Shown here: piece after piece, positions 42,145-51,490 of the stretch
How the letters are laid out: every line of letters begins with the position of its first letter
Position numbering within the stretch: position 1 is the stretch's first letter
Assembly: GCA_948330435.1 (NCBI GenBank)
Contig: CAOJBY010000013.1
Location: 43,994 to 107,993 of the forward strand
Source of the DNA: an uncultured Lachnoclostridium sp.
GTDB taxonomy: Bacteria > Bacillota > Clostridia > Lachnospirales > Lachnospiraceae
Length of the DNA: 64,000 nt
Direction: 5' to 3'
Notes under the pieces: generated by a model
The model's database searches: none
Told to the model about the DNA's origin: nothing
The model's input: the letters and a program-made list of their open reading frames with translations, nothing else
Made by a program: the position numbers and the translations under genes

Positions 42145-42564
42145 CTAACAGGAAATGAGTACCTGTTCTTTTGCAAAATCCGGTAAATCCTTTTCCTCTA
42201 CGGAAACGCTGATGCACAAATCCACCTTGAACTGCTCACTAATCTGATTAAGCTGTGTCAGAGTGTCCGACAAGTCCTTTCCCTCCAGATGTGCAATCTT
42301 CAAAAAGCTGTCCAGATACATCTGCTCCAAATCATAATCCTGAGAAATGATTCCACAGATAAAGCCGATGAATTCGTCACTGTTCTTTAAGGGATAGTCT
42401 TTTACATTAATAAGACGAACCTTGTTGTTCAGCTCATGCATATGTTTGGTGCTCTTATCCAGATATACAATATTTCCCGATGCGGTCTTAATCTGATTGT
42501 TCACTCTATCCAGTAAATGCTTTGTTTTTCCGTCTCCTTTATTTCCAATAATTAATTGTACCAT
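42145..42564 (-). CDS. Small P-loop protein of unknown function
   Basis: 139 residues. The ATG at 42564 has GGAGGACGAGG before it; the frame stays open 10 codons upstream. Right at the start is a Walker A loop, MVQLIIGNKGDGKTKHLLDR, followed by ASGNIVYLDKSTKHMHEL. The rest is helical and strand-like without a clear Walker B (SVSVEEKDLPDF at the end). It resembles a stripped-down ATPase, with the look of a nucleotide-binding regulator. I know similar short proteins in Lachnospiraceae next to mgsA or shape genes, but no function. It has its own promoter and a hairpin after it. Confidence 0.7.
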   Translation of the reverse strand: MVQLIIGNKGDGKTKHLLDRVNNQIKTASGNIVYLDKSTKHMHELNNKVRLINVKDYPLKNSDEFIGFICGIISQDYDLEQMYLDSFLKIAHLEGKDLSDTLTQLNQISEQFKVDLCISVSVEEKDLPDFAKEQVLISC

Positions 42565-42640
42565 TGCCTCGTCCTCCTTAGGGTTCCTTTTCATTAATAT
42601 TCTGGAACAGCCGGGGCTGTCCTGATTCTTATATGCTAAT

Positions 42641-42669
42641 ATTATAGTCTATCGCCACAAAAAAGACAA
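42641..42669 (-). promoter_or_regulatory. Promoter of the P-loop protein gene
   Basis: TTGTCT at 42669-42664, a 17-bp spacer and TATAAT at 42646-42641, about 75 bp before the ATG. Confidence 0.7.
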
Positions 42670-42696
42670 CCTCTTTCTTTTTGCACTGCTCATTGA

Positions 42697-43092
42697 CTAC
42701 ACGTAAAGTTCTCGCCACTCCAGGTCCCCCCGGTCCAAAGCCTTGATTAGTAACTCCGCTGTAGCCAGATTGGTGGCCATGGGAATATTGTAAGTGTCAC
42801 AGAGGCGAATCACGTTGTTTACATCCGGCTCATGCTTCTTTGGCTCGGACGGATCCCGCAGGAAAATCAACAGGTCTATCTGATTGTGCTCGATCTGTGC
42901 CGCAAGCTGCTGCTCTCCCCCAAGATGGCCTGCCAGATACTTGTGCACACTCAAATTAGTTACTTCTACAATAAGTCTTCCGGTTGTTCCGGTGGCATAC
43001 AGGTTATGTTTACATAAAATTCCCCTGTACGCAATGCAGAAATTCTGCATCAATTTCTTTTTTGCATCATGTGCAATCAATCCAATGTTCAT
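42697..43092 (-). CDS. mgsA: Methylglyoxal synthase
   Basis: 131 residues, the usual length. IGLIAHDAKKKLMQNFCIAY at the start (catalytic region, first Asp and Lys), LYATGTTGRLIVE (phosphate-binding), HLGGEQQLAAQI and the catalytic LLIFLRDPSEPKKHEPDVN follow. It converts dihydroxyacetone phosphate to methylglyoxal and phosphate, a relief valve when sugar phosphates build up. In this window rhamnose catabolism also makes dihydroxyacetone phosphate. Last gene of the mre/min/rodA run, 15 bp after rodA. Confidence 0.95.
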   Translation of the reverse strand: MNIGLIAHDAKKKLMQNFCIAYRGILCKHNLYATGTTGRLIVEVTNLSVHKYLAGHLGGEQQLAAQIEHNQIDLLIFLRDPSEPKKHEPDVNNVIRLCDTYNIPMATNLATAELLIKALDRGDLEWRELYV

Positions 43093-43107
43093 ATGAACAC
43101 CCCCAAG

Positions 43108-44232
43108 TTAATATTTTTTCGGCTGTAAACCGACATTTAAAACAAAACCTATGGCCAGGAACAAAGTCACCAGGGAAGTAAGCCCATAACTGACAAAGGG
43201 CAGTGGAATACCTGTGTTGGGCATGATTCCCGTAGCCACACAGATATTGACAAAACTCTGGAACCCGATATAACCTGCCACCCCACAGCAGATGATCGTT
43301 CCTGAAAAATCTCTGGACCTTTTTCCTATCCATATACATTCTATCACAATTAACGCCAATAGTAAAATAATTGTTGCACAACCGATAAATCCGAGTTCCT
43401 CTCCCGTTACCGCAAAGATAAAATCCGTCTGAGGCTCTGCAATAAAGCTTCCATTCTTAACCGAGGAAACAGAATTGTTATTGAGCCCTTTTCCCACCAG
43501 TTGACCAGAGCCGATGGCTATAATGGAATTCTGCTGCTGATAAGCATCATCCGCATACTTTGCCGGATCCAGCCATGCCATAATACGACGGAACGCATAG
43601 CCTTCCAGTATCTCCTGATCCGGCTGGAGAATCAGACTGATAAACACAATCACGGAGGGGACTCCCACTGCAATAGCTGCCCCGATAATCTTATAACTTA
43701 ATCCGGCAATAAACAGCATTACCAGAAAAATCACCACAATGGAAATCGTTGTGGAAAGATCCGGCTGCTTTACAACAAAGATAACCGGAATTCCAAACAG
43801 CACAGCAGAAAACATCAGAATCTTCCAGGTATTCAGCTGCTCTTTGTATTTCTCAAAAAATCTGGCAAAAAACAGGATCAGAAGCAGCTTGGACAGCTCT
43901 GAGGGCTGAAACTGAAAACCACCGATGTTCAGCCACCGGTATGCCCCACTCCTCCATACACCGAAAAGGCGTATGTTGACAAAAGGAATCTGCACCATGG
44001 ACAGCAACAACAGATTAAACACATAGATTAACCAATAAAACTTCAAAATCCAGGTATAGTCCAACATGGAAACCACAAGCATGGCAACCGTCCCCAAAGC
44101 CAGTCCCATAATCTGTGTACTTTGTACGGACTTCCTTGCACTTCCGATTACCATAATGCCAATGATGCTGATCGCATACACATAAAATACAAGTCTGAAT
44201 CTGTAATCCCTCAGCCGATACTGTTTAAACAT
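43108..44232 (-). CDS. rodA: RodA/FtsW-type peptidoglycan glycosyltransferase
   Basis: 374 residues with about ten membrane segments of the SEDS family: WLNIGGFQFQPSELSKLLLI (catalytic-loop region), VVKQPDLSTTISIVVIFLV (conserved Asp), GSGQLVGKGLNNNSVSSVKN, FIFAVTGEELGFIG and the end TGIPLPFVSYGLTSLV. SEDS proteins polymerise glycan strands together with a class B PBP; the neighbouring mreBCD and PBP2 point to RodA (elongation) rather than FtsW. It follows minE by 24 bp. Confidence 0.92.
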   Translation of the reverse strand: MFKQYRLRDYRFRLVFYVYAISIIGIMVIGSARKSVQSTQIMGLALGTVAMLVVSMLDYTWILKFYWLIYVFNLLLLSMVQIPFVNIRLFGVWRSGAYRWLNIGGFQFQPSELSKLLLILFFARFFEKYKEQLNTWKILMFSAVLFGIPVIFVVKQPDLSTTISIVVIFLVMLFIAGLSYKIIGAAIAVGVPSVIVFISLILQPDQEILEGYAFRRIMAWLDPAKYADDAYQQQNSIIAIGSGQLVGKGLNNNSVSSVKNGSFIAEPQTDFIFAVTGEELGFIGCATIILLLALIVIECIWIGKRSRDFSGTIICCGVAGYIGFQSFVNICVATGIMPNTGIPLPFVSYGLTSLVTLFLAIGFVLNVGLQPKKY

Positions 44233-44256
44233 AATACTCCTTTAGCCGTTTACCTG

Positions 44257-44538
44257 TTACCGATGTTCCAGTCCGTGCTTCATATCCTTAATGGGAATAT
44301 TGGCACACAAAGCCGGAACATGACCGTTCTGCCCGTCAGATTCTGTCTGGGTAATCTGAATATCCAGGCCCTCGCAGTCTATCTCCATATATTTGGAAAT
44401 CACTTTAATAATATCATTTTTAATCAATTCCATAATCTCAGGGGAACAATTGGCCCGATCTGAAATCAACAGCAGCTTCAGACGGTCTTTCGCTACATCA
44501 CCTGAACTTTTCTTCCGAAAAAAATCCATTAAAGCCAT
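44257..44538 (-). CDS. minE: Cell division topological specificity factor MinE
   Basis: 93 residues. The N-terminal membrane helix MALMDFFRKKSSG is followed by the MinD-contact region (AKDRLKLLLISDRANCSPEI) and the dimer domain (IIKVISKYMEIDCEGLDIQI). MinE drives MinD off the membrane and keeps division at midcell. It follows minD by 18 bp. Confidence 0.93.
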   Translation of the reverse strand: MALMDFFRKKSSGDVAKDRLKLLLISDRANCSPEIMELIKNDIIKVISKYMEIDCEGLDIQITQTESDGQNGHVPALCANIPIKDMKHGLEHR

Positions 44539-44556
44539 TCTTTTTTCCCCCTTTGA

Positions 44557-45342
44557 TTATTTAAACAGCTTTGCAACCTTTGCAAAGAACCCATTATTGA
44601 CCTCCATATTCATCAGGGGAACCTCCTCGCCCAGAACACGCTTACAGATGTTCATATACGCAGTGCCTGCCATAGAAGAATCACCGGCCAAAGGTTCTCC
44701 CTGATTGGTAGCAATCACGATGCTCTCATCATCCGGAACCGCACCGATCAGATCAATGGCCAGAATATCAATCACATCTTCGATAGACATCATATCGCCC
44801 CGTTTCACCATATCCATACGCAGACGATTGACAATCAAATCAATCTTATGAATCTCATTGGCCTCCAAAAGCCCAATGATACGGTCTGCGTCCCGAATAG
44901 CGGAAACCTCCGGAGTTGTTACAATAACGGCTCTGTCCGCAGCGGCTATGGCATTCTTAAAGCCCTGCTCAATTCCTGCCGGGCAATCCAGCAGTATGTA
45001 ATCAAACTCACCCTTAAGCTCTTCGATAAGCTTCACCATCTGTTCCGGATTCACTGCAGTCTTATCTCTTGTCTGTGCCGAAGGTAAAAGGGCCAGATTC
45101 GGATACCGCTTGTCCTTAATCAATGCCTGCTTAATCCGGCAGTTTCCTTCCACCACATCTACCAGATTATATACGATCCGGTTTTCCAGTCCCATGACCA
45201 CATCCAGATTCCGAAGTCCGATATCCGTGTCAATCATGACCACATTCTTACCAAGCTTTGCAAGACCCGTACCAATATTCGCCGTAGAAGTGGTTTTTCC
45301 CACGCCGCCTTTTCCGGATGTAATTACAATTACCTCACTCAT
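44557..45342 (-). CDS. minD: Septum site-determining ATPase MinD
   Basis: 261 residues. The deviant Walker A ITSGKGGVGKTTSTANIG, switch I MIDTDIGLRNLDVVMGLENR, Walker B-like DYILLDCPAGIEQGF, and a C-terminal amphipathic membrane helix (GFFAKVAKLFK). It binds membrane as an ATP dimer and recruits MinC. The minC-minD-minE set is complete. Confidence 0.96.
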   Translation of the reverse strand: MSEVIVITSGKGGVGKTTSTANIGTGLAKLGKNVVMIDTDIGLRNLDVVMGLENRIVYNLVDVVEGNCRIKQALIKDKRYPNLALLPSAQTRDKTAVNPEQMVKLIEELKGEFDYILLDCPAGIEQGFKNAIAAADRAVIVTTPEVSAIRDADRIIGLLEANEIHKIDLIVNRLRMDMVKRGDMMSIEDVIDILAIDLIGAVPDDESIVIATNQGEPLAGDSSMAGTAYMNICKRVLGEEVPLMNMEVNNGFFAKVAKLFK

Positions 45343-45402
45343 ACAATTTCTTCCTCCAACTTTCAGATTATTGTTGTTCGCTTACGGCTTTTTGCCAAGT
45401 AG

Positions 45403-46098
45403 CTATATATTTATGTCATTTAAAACCTCTTTTGTAATAGGTTCTATATAAATATTTCCATCCTCCACATATGCGATCTTCGGCGTATCCTCTGTCTTCT
45501 TCTTTTTTTTCTTTGCAGGGGCACCGTCCGAGCATCTGGCAATCACATCTCCAATCCGAATCTGCATTGGCTCCATAGACAGGGCCGCCACAAAAGCCGA
45601 CTCATTGCCTGCAGCCCCCACAAAGATATTTCCTTTCAGAGTTCCCAGCACAATCACATTCCCTTTGGAAATAACTCTGGCACCCGGATTCACATCCCCT
45701 AGAATAATCACGCTGGTCTCAGACTCCAGCACCTGACCGGATCGCAAGGTTCCTTTGTAAAAGCGACCGTCCTGAAGATTCATCAGATCTGATGGCTTCT
45801 CCTCTCTCTCCTCAAGAGCTTTCTGCATCTTAGTCTCCAAATCTTCATTCTCATCTATAATGCTGACAATCTGAATCTGGCAATTGGTTGTAATAACCTC
45901 TACCAATTCCATTTCCTCCACAAGAGACAGCTTCCTTCCCTGAAAGCAGACTGCCATCTGGGCTTCCCCGAAAAATTTTGCGGAATACTGAAACTTCTCC
46001 CCCACCTTTTCCTTTAACTCTTCTAAGGAAAGCTGTGCATCCAGAATCACAATCAGTCCATATTTATTGCTTTTTATGATCACCGGTTGGTTCGCCAT
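45403..46098 (-). CDS. minC: Septum site-determining protein MinC
   Basis: 231 residues. The N-terminal domain (VIIKSNKYGLIVILDAQLS) and a linker to about residue 105 precede the C-terminal beta-helix (SGQVLESETSVIILGDVNPG, then ARVISKGNVIVLGTLKGN), which binds MinD and FtsZ. It blocks FtsZ ring assembly near the poles. It starts 12 bp after the PBP2 stop. Confidence 0.94.
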   Translation of the reverse strand: MANQPVIIKSNKYGLIVILDAQLSLEELKEKVGEKFQYSAKFFGEAQMAVCFQGRKLSLVEEMELVEVITTNCQIQIVSIIDENEDLETKMQKALEEREEKPSDLMNLQDGRFYKGTLRSGQVLESETSVIILGDVNPGARVISKGNVIVLGTLKGNIFVGAAGNESAFVAALSMEPMQIRIGDVIARCSDGAPAKKKKKKTEDTPKIAYVEDGNIYIEPITKEVLNDINI

Positions 46099-46109
46099 TG
46101 TCTTCTCTC

Positions 46110-49001
46110 CTAATCTGAAATATTTTCTCCGGTTCCCTCGGCAGCCGTTCCGTCTATCAATTCCTCTTTATCCTCCAGATCAAAGTAATACTTTAAAATA
46201 TCAGCCCCCAGTTCAGCTGCATTTCCTGAGGTATATCCATTGGCAATCCGGACTGCCATGGCAATCTCAGGCTGCTCAAAAGGAGCATAACTCACAAACA
46301 AAGCGTGGTTAGGATGACTCTTACTCTGCTGGGCTGTACCGGTCTTGGCCGCTATGGAAATCCCAAGGCTGTTTAAAGAAGCGGTCTTCTCCGCCACCAT
46401 ACGCATGCCGCTCTGCACGGCATCCCAGCTGCTGTCGGATATCTCCACCCGATTCAAAAGTTCCGGCTCGTATTCCCGAATGAGGGTTCCGTCCGTAGAC
46501 TCCAGCTTGTCCAAAAGGGTAATATTATAGCAATCTCCCCGATTGGCCAGAGTCGCAACATACCGGGCAATATGAGATACGGAATAACTATGAGTTCCCT
46601 GTCCGATGGAGGAACGTACCGGGTCCAGATCCGAAATCTCTGGCTCATATTCCGGAATCTCCAGTCCGGACTTTTCCCCCAATCCAAACATTCTGGCATA
46701 CTTCTCCAGAATGGAAAGTCCCTGATCTGTAGAATAGGTGTTGGTTGTTCTTCCTCCGGACAACCGGTAGCCCACCTCATAAAAATAATAGTTGCAGGAA
46801 TCCCGAATAGCCGTACTCACATTTTCATCTCCGTGATGCCCACCGTATTGGTTATAGATCCAGCAGGTAGGCGGCCGATCTGTAATATCTGTAAAGATTC
46901 CTCTGCCATAGATATTCTCTCCCGGAGTTATGACACCCTCCTCCAGTCCGGCAATGGCCGCTACAGGCTTGAAAGTCGAACCGGGAGCCAGGTTTTCCTG
47001 CGTGGCCCGGTTCACAAAGGGGGAAGACAGATCCTGCTGGAGACTGCCAAAATAGGCGGAATCCATCACATTTGTCAAACGGTTATTATCAAAGCTGGGA
47101 TACGTAACACAGGCCAACGTATCTCCTGTATGAACATCCACAATCACCACTCCCGCACTGCAGGGTTCCAGAGCAAGCTGAGCCGGCGTAATCTCCAGGT
47201 TTCGAATCTTATCAATCATAAAACTATAAGGTGTAAGCTGACCGGAATTCAATCTGGAAATTGTTTCCTCATCATATTCTAACACATTCTGCTCATATAA
47301 TAAAAGACAAATTTCTTTTCCCGGAATAATATTATCCAGAAGCATATATTTATAGAGCATTCTGCCGAACGTATCATCCTCCATGAGATACGCTTCCATA
47401 TATTCCAGCACAGATTGGTAAATCTCCCCGGAATCCAGATAAGGATTATCCCCGGAAATTTTACTTACATCAATCCAGTTCATAGAGATAGCATACTTTA
47501 AATATTCTTGAAGGCTGATCACTTCGTCTGTGGTCCATGCAATATAGGTAGGATCCTTTATGTCAACGGAATCACCCATCAGAACCTGATTTTCTCCCAT
47601 CAACACATCCGATACCAGATAACTCATGTAATTCATCATTTCTTTCGACAAATCCTTATAGGCTGCAGGATGCTCCCCATTCAATTCTCCAATCAAAGCA
47701 GCAATTGCACTCTCCCTCTTGACAAGAAAACGCTGATAAATATCTTTCTCCAGTTCTGATGCATTTTCTGCTGAAAATCTGCCTATATCAAGAATATGAT
47801 TTTCAATTAATGCATAATATACATCATAGATAGGAATCCGGATTTTATCCGCACTGGCATTAGGCCCTGGCACATACTCCTTTACATTGTCAATCTTACT
47901 GATGAGAACGCCTGCCAGCTTCTGTTCAATCAGGTTATAGACAGCTATCTGCAGATCTTTATCAATGGTCAGATAGACATTATTCCCCGGAATCGGCTCC
48001 TTGCTCTCTATGATCTCAAGGACACGGCCCACACTGTCCACATACATCCTCTCATAACCCTTGGAACCCTGAAGTTCCGTCTCCATGTACTGTTCAATCC
48101 CGGCCTTACCTATGATATCATTCAATTCATAATCAGGGTTTTCCTCCTGTAGCGTGTCCAGTTCATCCTGAGATGCCTTTCCAATGTAACCTATGATGGA
48201 AGAAAAGTACTCGCTATCCGGATACACTCTCCGACTGCTCTCCTCCACACCTGCTCCCTGAAGAGTATCCTGATTCTCTAACACCGCCGCCACTGTCTCC
48301 TCAGACACATTCACGGCCACTGTAGTTGCCACATACCGCTTATAGCTGTTGGATGCCATGGAAAAGCGGATGGTAGCAATTTTAAGCTGTTCCTCCGGAG
48401 AATAGCCGGATATGGTCAGGCCATAGTCCTTCTGCTCTTTTTCCGTGTAGGATGCCTTAATTCCAAACCGTTCCTCACAGAGATACTCCATCACTTCGTC
48501 AGCATCCGCAAGTTCTTCCTTGGCCTCCAATTCACTAATTGCAGACTTTCCAAAAACATCGGCTTTCAAACGAAGCAATGCATTTCCCTCCAGGGAAAAT
48601 TCAAACTTTCCATTCTCATAGATAATTCCCATGTCACTGATGGCCTGATCCCCATTTTTCTCAATAAGCTTGATCAGATGATAGATGGTCTGATTAAGCT
48701 GGGCATTCTTTACCTTGTTATTGGGATAAGACCCGTTATCCTGAATGGTTACAGAATAAGAAATCTCACTGTAAGCCAATACATTTCCGTTTCGATCGTA
48801 GATGTCGCCCCGTGTACTGGTTAAAGAAAGCTCTCTCTCTGTCATTAAAGAAAAGGTATTCTGATACTCTTCGCCTTTTACAATCTGCAAATAGAAAACC
48901 CTCTGGATCAGAATCGCAAACATAGCCATAAATACCACGGTCAGCAAAAAAAGCCTTGACTTTATTAAATTGCATAAAGCATCTCTTAAATCTCTTAACA
49001 C
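46110..49001 (-). CDS. mrdA: Penicillin-binding protein 2 (class B transpeptidase, elongation)
   Basis: About 963 residues from the GTG at 49001, which has AGAGGAGC before it and directly follows the mreD stop; an in-frame TTG at 49037 would add 12 residues. One membrane anchor near the start (LFLLTVVFMAMFAILIQRVF), then the dimerisation domain (TSTRGDIYDRNGNVLAYSEI). The transpeptidase domain has the nucleophile motif APGSTFKPVAAIAG, SCNYYFYEVG (SxN) and AAKTGTAQQSK (KTG). A block of roughly 220 residues between about 370 and 590 is an insertion absent from the 633-residue E. coli protein. It cross-links wall during elongation with RodA. Confidence 0.93.
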   Translation of the reverse strand: MLRDLRDALCNLIKSRLFLLTVVFMAMFAILIQRVFYLQIVKGEEYQNTFSLMTERELSLTSTRGDIYDRNGNVLAYSEISYSVTIQDNGSYPNNKVKNAQLNQTIYHLIKLIEKNGDQAISDMGIIYENGKFEFSLEGNALLRLKADVFGKSAISELEAKEELADADEVMEYLCEERFGIKASYTEKEQKDYGLTISGYSPEEQLKIATIRFSMASNSYKRYVATTVAVNVSEETVAAVLENQDTLQGAGVEESSRRVYPDSEYFSSIIGYIGKASQDELDTLQEENPDYELNDIIGKAGIEQYMETELQGSKGYERMYVDSVGRVLEIIESKEPIPGNNVYLTIDKDLQIAVYNLIEQKLAGVLISKIDNVKEYVPGPNASADKIRIPIYDVYYALIENHILDIGRFSAENASELEKDIYQRFLVKRESAIAALIGELNGEHPAAYKDLSKEMMNYMSYLVSDVLMGENQVLMGDSVDIKDPTYIAWTTDEVISLQEYLKYAISMNWIDVSKISGDNPYLDSGEIYQSVLEYMEAYLMEDDTFGRMLYKYMLLDNIIPGKEICLLLYEQNVLEYDEETISRLNSGQLTPYSFMIDKIRNLEITPAQLALEPCSAGVVIVDVHTGDTLACVTYPSFDNNRLTNVMDSAYFGSLQQDLSSPFVNRATQENLAPGSTFKPVAAIAGLEEGVITPGENIYGRGIFTDITDRPPTCWIYNQYGGHHGDENVSTAIRDSCNYYFYEVGYRLSGGRTTNTYSTDQGLSILEKYARMFGLGEKSGLEIPEYEPEISDLDPVRSSIGQGTHSYSVSHIARYVATLANRGDCYNITLLDKLESTDGTLIREYEPELLNRVEISDSSWDAVQSGMRMVAEKTASLNSLGISIAAKTGTAQQSKSHPNHALFVSYAPFEQPEIAMAVRIANGYTSGNAAELGADILKYYFDLEDKEELIDGTAAEGTGENISD

Positions 49002-49002
49002 A

Positions 49003-49569
49003 CTAAAGCTCCTCTGTCTGATTTTCTGTCTGTCCAACCACGGTAGAGGAGGAATAGTAATCCCGAACGGTATCCCCCTTCAAGCGTTCCAGCAGATCAT
49101 TTAACTTCTGAATAGGCCGATACAATAAAATGGTTATTGCTACCGTATAAATAAGCTCTGGCAAAATAATATGAATAAAGTAATAGCCGAATTCAAATTT
49201 GCTACGCATCAGGAACATAAAAAAATAAACACTCAGGCCGTAAACCAGTTCACTTAATGCGATCCAGACCATGGGAAGCTTAATATCCTCATCATAAAAA
49301 ACCATGTGAACGAGACCACTCCCATATCCAAGAAACATATACAAAAGAGCATAAAATCCCAACAGGCTTCCAAAGAAAATATCCAGCAAAAGGCCGCAAA
49401 AGAATCCTATGATAAGTCCCTGTCTTTCCCCCCGCATAAACCCCATGGAGGAGGTAAATATCAAAAGCAAATTCGGAGAAATGGATGCCAGAGCCAGGCT
49501 CTGAAACACTGTGCACTGGAGCGTAAAGCTTATGATAATCACCAGTGCAATAACAAGTCTTTGTTTCAT
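49003..49569 (-). CDS. mreD: Rod shape-determining protein MreD
   Basis: 188 residues with five or six membrane segments, LVIALVIIISFTLQCTVFQS at the start, GFMRGERQGLIIGFFCGLLL in the middle, and a polar tail after about residue 160. Length and context (mreC 13 bp upstream, PBP2 immediately downstream) fit MreD, the membrane link in the elongation complex. Confidence 0.92.
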   Translation of the reverse strand: MKQRLVIALVIIISFTLQCTVFQSLALASISPNLLLIFTSSMGFMRGERQGLIIGFFCGLLLDIFFGSLLGFYALLYMFLGYGSGLVHMVFYDEDIKLPMVWIALSELVYGLSVYFFMFLMRSKFEFGYYFIHIILPELIYTVAITILLYRPIQKLNDLLERLKGDTVRDYYSSSTVVGQTENQTEEL

Positions 49570-49582
49570 ATTTCATAAACCT

Positions 49583-50437
49583 CTATTCGTTTACGGCCTG
49601 TTTCAAATCCGTAATCACTAAAACTGTGTGGAGATGTTCAAAATCCACAGCCGGAGTTAAGGTTCCAGACTTAGTCAGGTTATTGGCGTCCATGGAGAGT
49701 TCATTTACATATCCAATCAGAATTCCCTCATGGTATCTGTCACTTACATGGGAGGTTACAATCTTCTCCCCTATGGCAATCTGCTCCTCCGGATCCTTAA
49801 GCTGTTCAATCCGGATAAATCCCTCATTCATCAACTGCAGATCTCCCTTTACAAAGCAAAGATCCGAGGTGGAAAGAGTTTTAGCACTGATATTGGTCAA
49901 ATCGTCAATAATGGAACGAACCTGAGCCCAGTTGTCTCCCGCCTTGGTAATAATTCCTACCAGACCGCTGCCGGCAATCACATTCATCCCCTCATCGATT
50001 CCGTCCTGCTTCCCTTTATCAATTACGAAAGTATTAAACCAGTTGCCGCCGTCCGTGGCAATAATATTGGCCGCTACCTTGTTAAAATCTCCATAGGACT
50101 GATCCAGGGCATACAACTCCTCTAACTGCTCCAGCCGGTATTGATTCTGAATCAACTGACTGTTCTCCATGGTAAGCTGGTCTACCTGAGCCTGAAGCTG
50201 CTCATTATGAGCCTGCACTGCGGCCAGATCCTCCAGAGTGTTCTTTTTTTCTCTTGCCCAGCCACCCAGTCCATTCAAGCCCTGCTCAAAGGGTACAAAA
50301 ATATAACCGGCCACCCTGCCCAGCGTCTGGCCTCCCAGACCTGTACTGTAGGAAAGAAACATCATCACCACGCACAGAGCCGCAAGTACAGCAAATATGT
50401 ACTTTGTCGGTATTATAAAATGATTTCTTTTCTTCAT
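49583..50437 (-). CDS. mreC: Rod shape-determining protein MreC
   Basis: 284 residues. One N-terminal membrane segment (YIFAVLAALCVVMMFLS), a coiled coil at about residues 60-105 (LEDLAAVQAHNEQLQAQVDQ) and the paired beta barrels (VAANIIATDGGNWFNTFVI, DKGKQDGIDEGMNVIAGSGL, VGIITKAGDNWAQVRSI). MreC links MreB to PBP2 and RodA outside the membrane. It follows mreB by 12 bp. Confidence 0.95.
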   Translation of the reverse strand: MKKRNHFIIPTKYIFAVLAALCVVMMFLSYSTGLGGQTLGRVAGYIFVPFEQGLNGLGGWAREKKNTLEDLAAVQAHNEQLQAQVDQLTMENSQLIQNQYRLEQLEELYALDQSYGDFNKVAANIIATDGGNWFNTFVIDKGKQDGIDEGMNVIAGSGLVGIITKAGDNWAQVRSIIDDLTNISAKTLSTSDLCFVKGDLQLMNEGFIRIEQLKDPEEQIAIGEKIVTSHVSDRYHEGILIGYVNELSMDANNLTKSGTLTPAVDFEHLHTVLVITDLKQAVNE

Positions 50438-50449
50438 ATTTCACCCGAA

Positions 50450-51457
50450 TCAGTTATAAATCTGTTCCTTTGTGACAAACGCAAGACTTCGGAATTCCTT
50501 TTCCTTAATTACACGTTCCAAACCTCTGGCCACACATTCCTCCGGCCTGTCTACGAGGTTCACCCGAATATTGGTAGCCTTTGCAATCAATTCATCCAAT
50601 CCCTTTAAGCTTGCCACTCCTCCGGTCAGATAGATACCATTACGAATAATATCTACACCAAGCTCCGGAGGAGTTCTCTCCAATATCATCTTAATGGCAT
50701 CCACAATAGCCTTTAACTGCTCAGAAATGGCTGTTGCCACAAAATCTGCCGTAATCTCCAAAAGGGCCGGAAGTCCAAGGGCCATATTGCGACCGCAGAT
50801 CTCCCGCTTTGTCTCCAAGTCTCCCGGCATATAGCCCAGTTCATTTTTCAAAATCTCCGCTGTCTTATTACCAATAAAATATCCATACTCCCGGCGGATA
50901 GCACTGGATATAGCCTCATCAATCTTATTGCCGCCATTCTTAATCAGCTTGCTTGTTACAGTTCCCCCAAGGGAAAGGATGGAGATCTCCGTGGTATCAG
51001 CTCCCACGTCTACCAGCATCACACCTTGAGCCTGGGTAACATCAAGGCCAAGGCCAAGGCCTGCCGCTACCGGCTTGTCAATCAGCTGAATGCTCTTGGA
51101 TTTTAAGCCGGTTCCCTGTACCAGTGTGGTAAACACACGATCCTGCACGTCTGTAGGCAGAGCTACCAAGAACTCTGCTCCTTTTAGATTTCCCTTTGTA
51201 TGGCTCTCCAGGAACGCACGCAGGAATTCCTGCATGTAAGTAATACTTGCCACCGTACCAAAGGACATGGGGTAAAGCACTTCAATATTAGCCGGAGCTT
51301 TCTCATGCATGTCAAAGGCCTCGTCACCGTAAGCTATCATTCCTTTCTTTTCTTCAATGGCAACCATATTTTTTTCGCAGTAAATGGTATCGGTCTCCCT
51401 GCTATAAATTTTAATACTGCTTGTTCCAAAATCACATCCAAAACACTGTGCAGCCAT
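50450..51457 (-). CDS. mreB: Rod shape-determining actin homologue MreB
   Basis: 335 residues of the actin fold: CFGCDFGTSSIKIYSRE (phosphate 1), MLVDVGADTTEISILSLGG (phosphate 2), GGNKIDEAISSAIRREYG and the adenosine motif IYLTGGVASLKGLDELIA. The variant opening (FGCDFGTSSIKIY) is usual in Clostridia. It forms filaments under the membrane that guide wall synthesis. GAGGAAGACAAG precedes the ATG. First of mreBCD, downstream of radC. Confidence 0.95.
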   Translation of the reverse strand: MAAQCFGCDFGTSSIKIYSRETDTIYCEKNMVAIEEKKGMIAYGDEAFDMHEKAPANIEVLYPMSFGTVASITYMQEFLRAFLESHTKGNLKGAEFLVALPTDVQDRVFTTLVQGTGLKSKSIQLIDKPVAAGLGLGLDVTQAQGVMLVDVGADTTEISILSLGGTVTSKLIKNGGNKIDEAISSAIRREYGYFIGNKTAEILKNELGYMPGDLETKREICGRNMALGLPALLEITADFVATAISEQLKAIVDAIKMILERTPPELGVDIIRNGIYLTGGVASLKGLDELIAKATNIRVNLVDRPEECVARGLERVIKEKEFRSLAFVTKEQIYN

Positions 51458-51490
51458 CTTGTCTTCCTCTCCTTCTTCTGTTCCTTTGCT

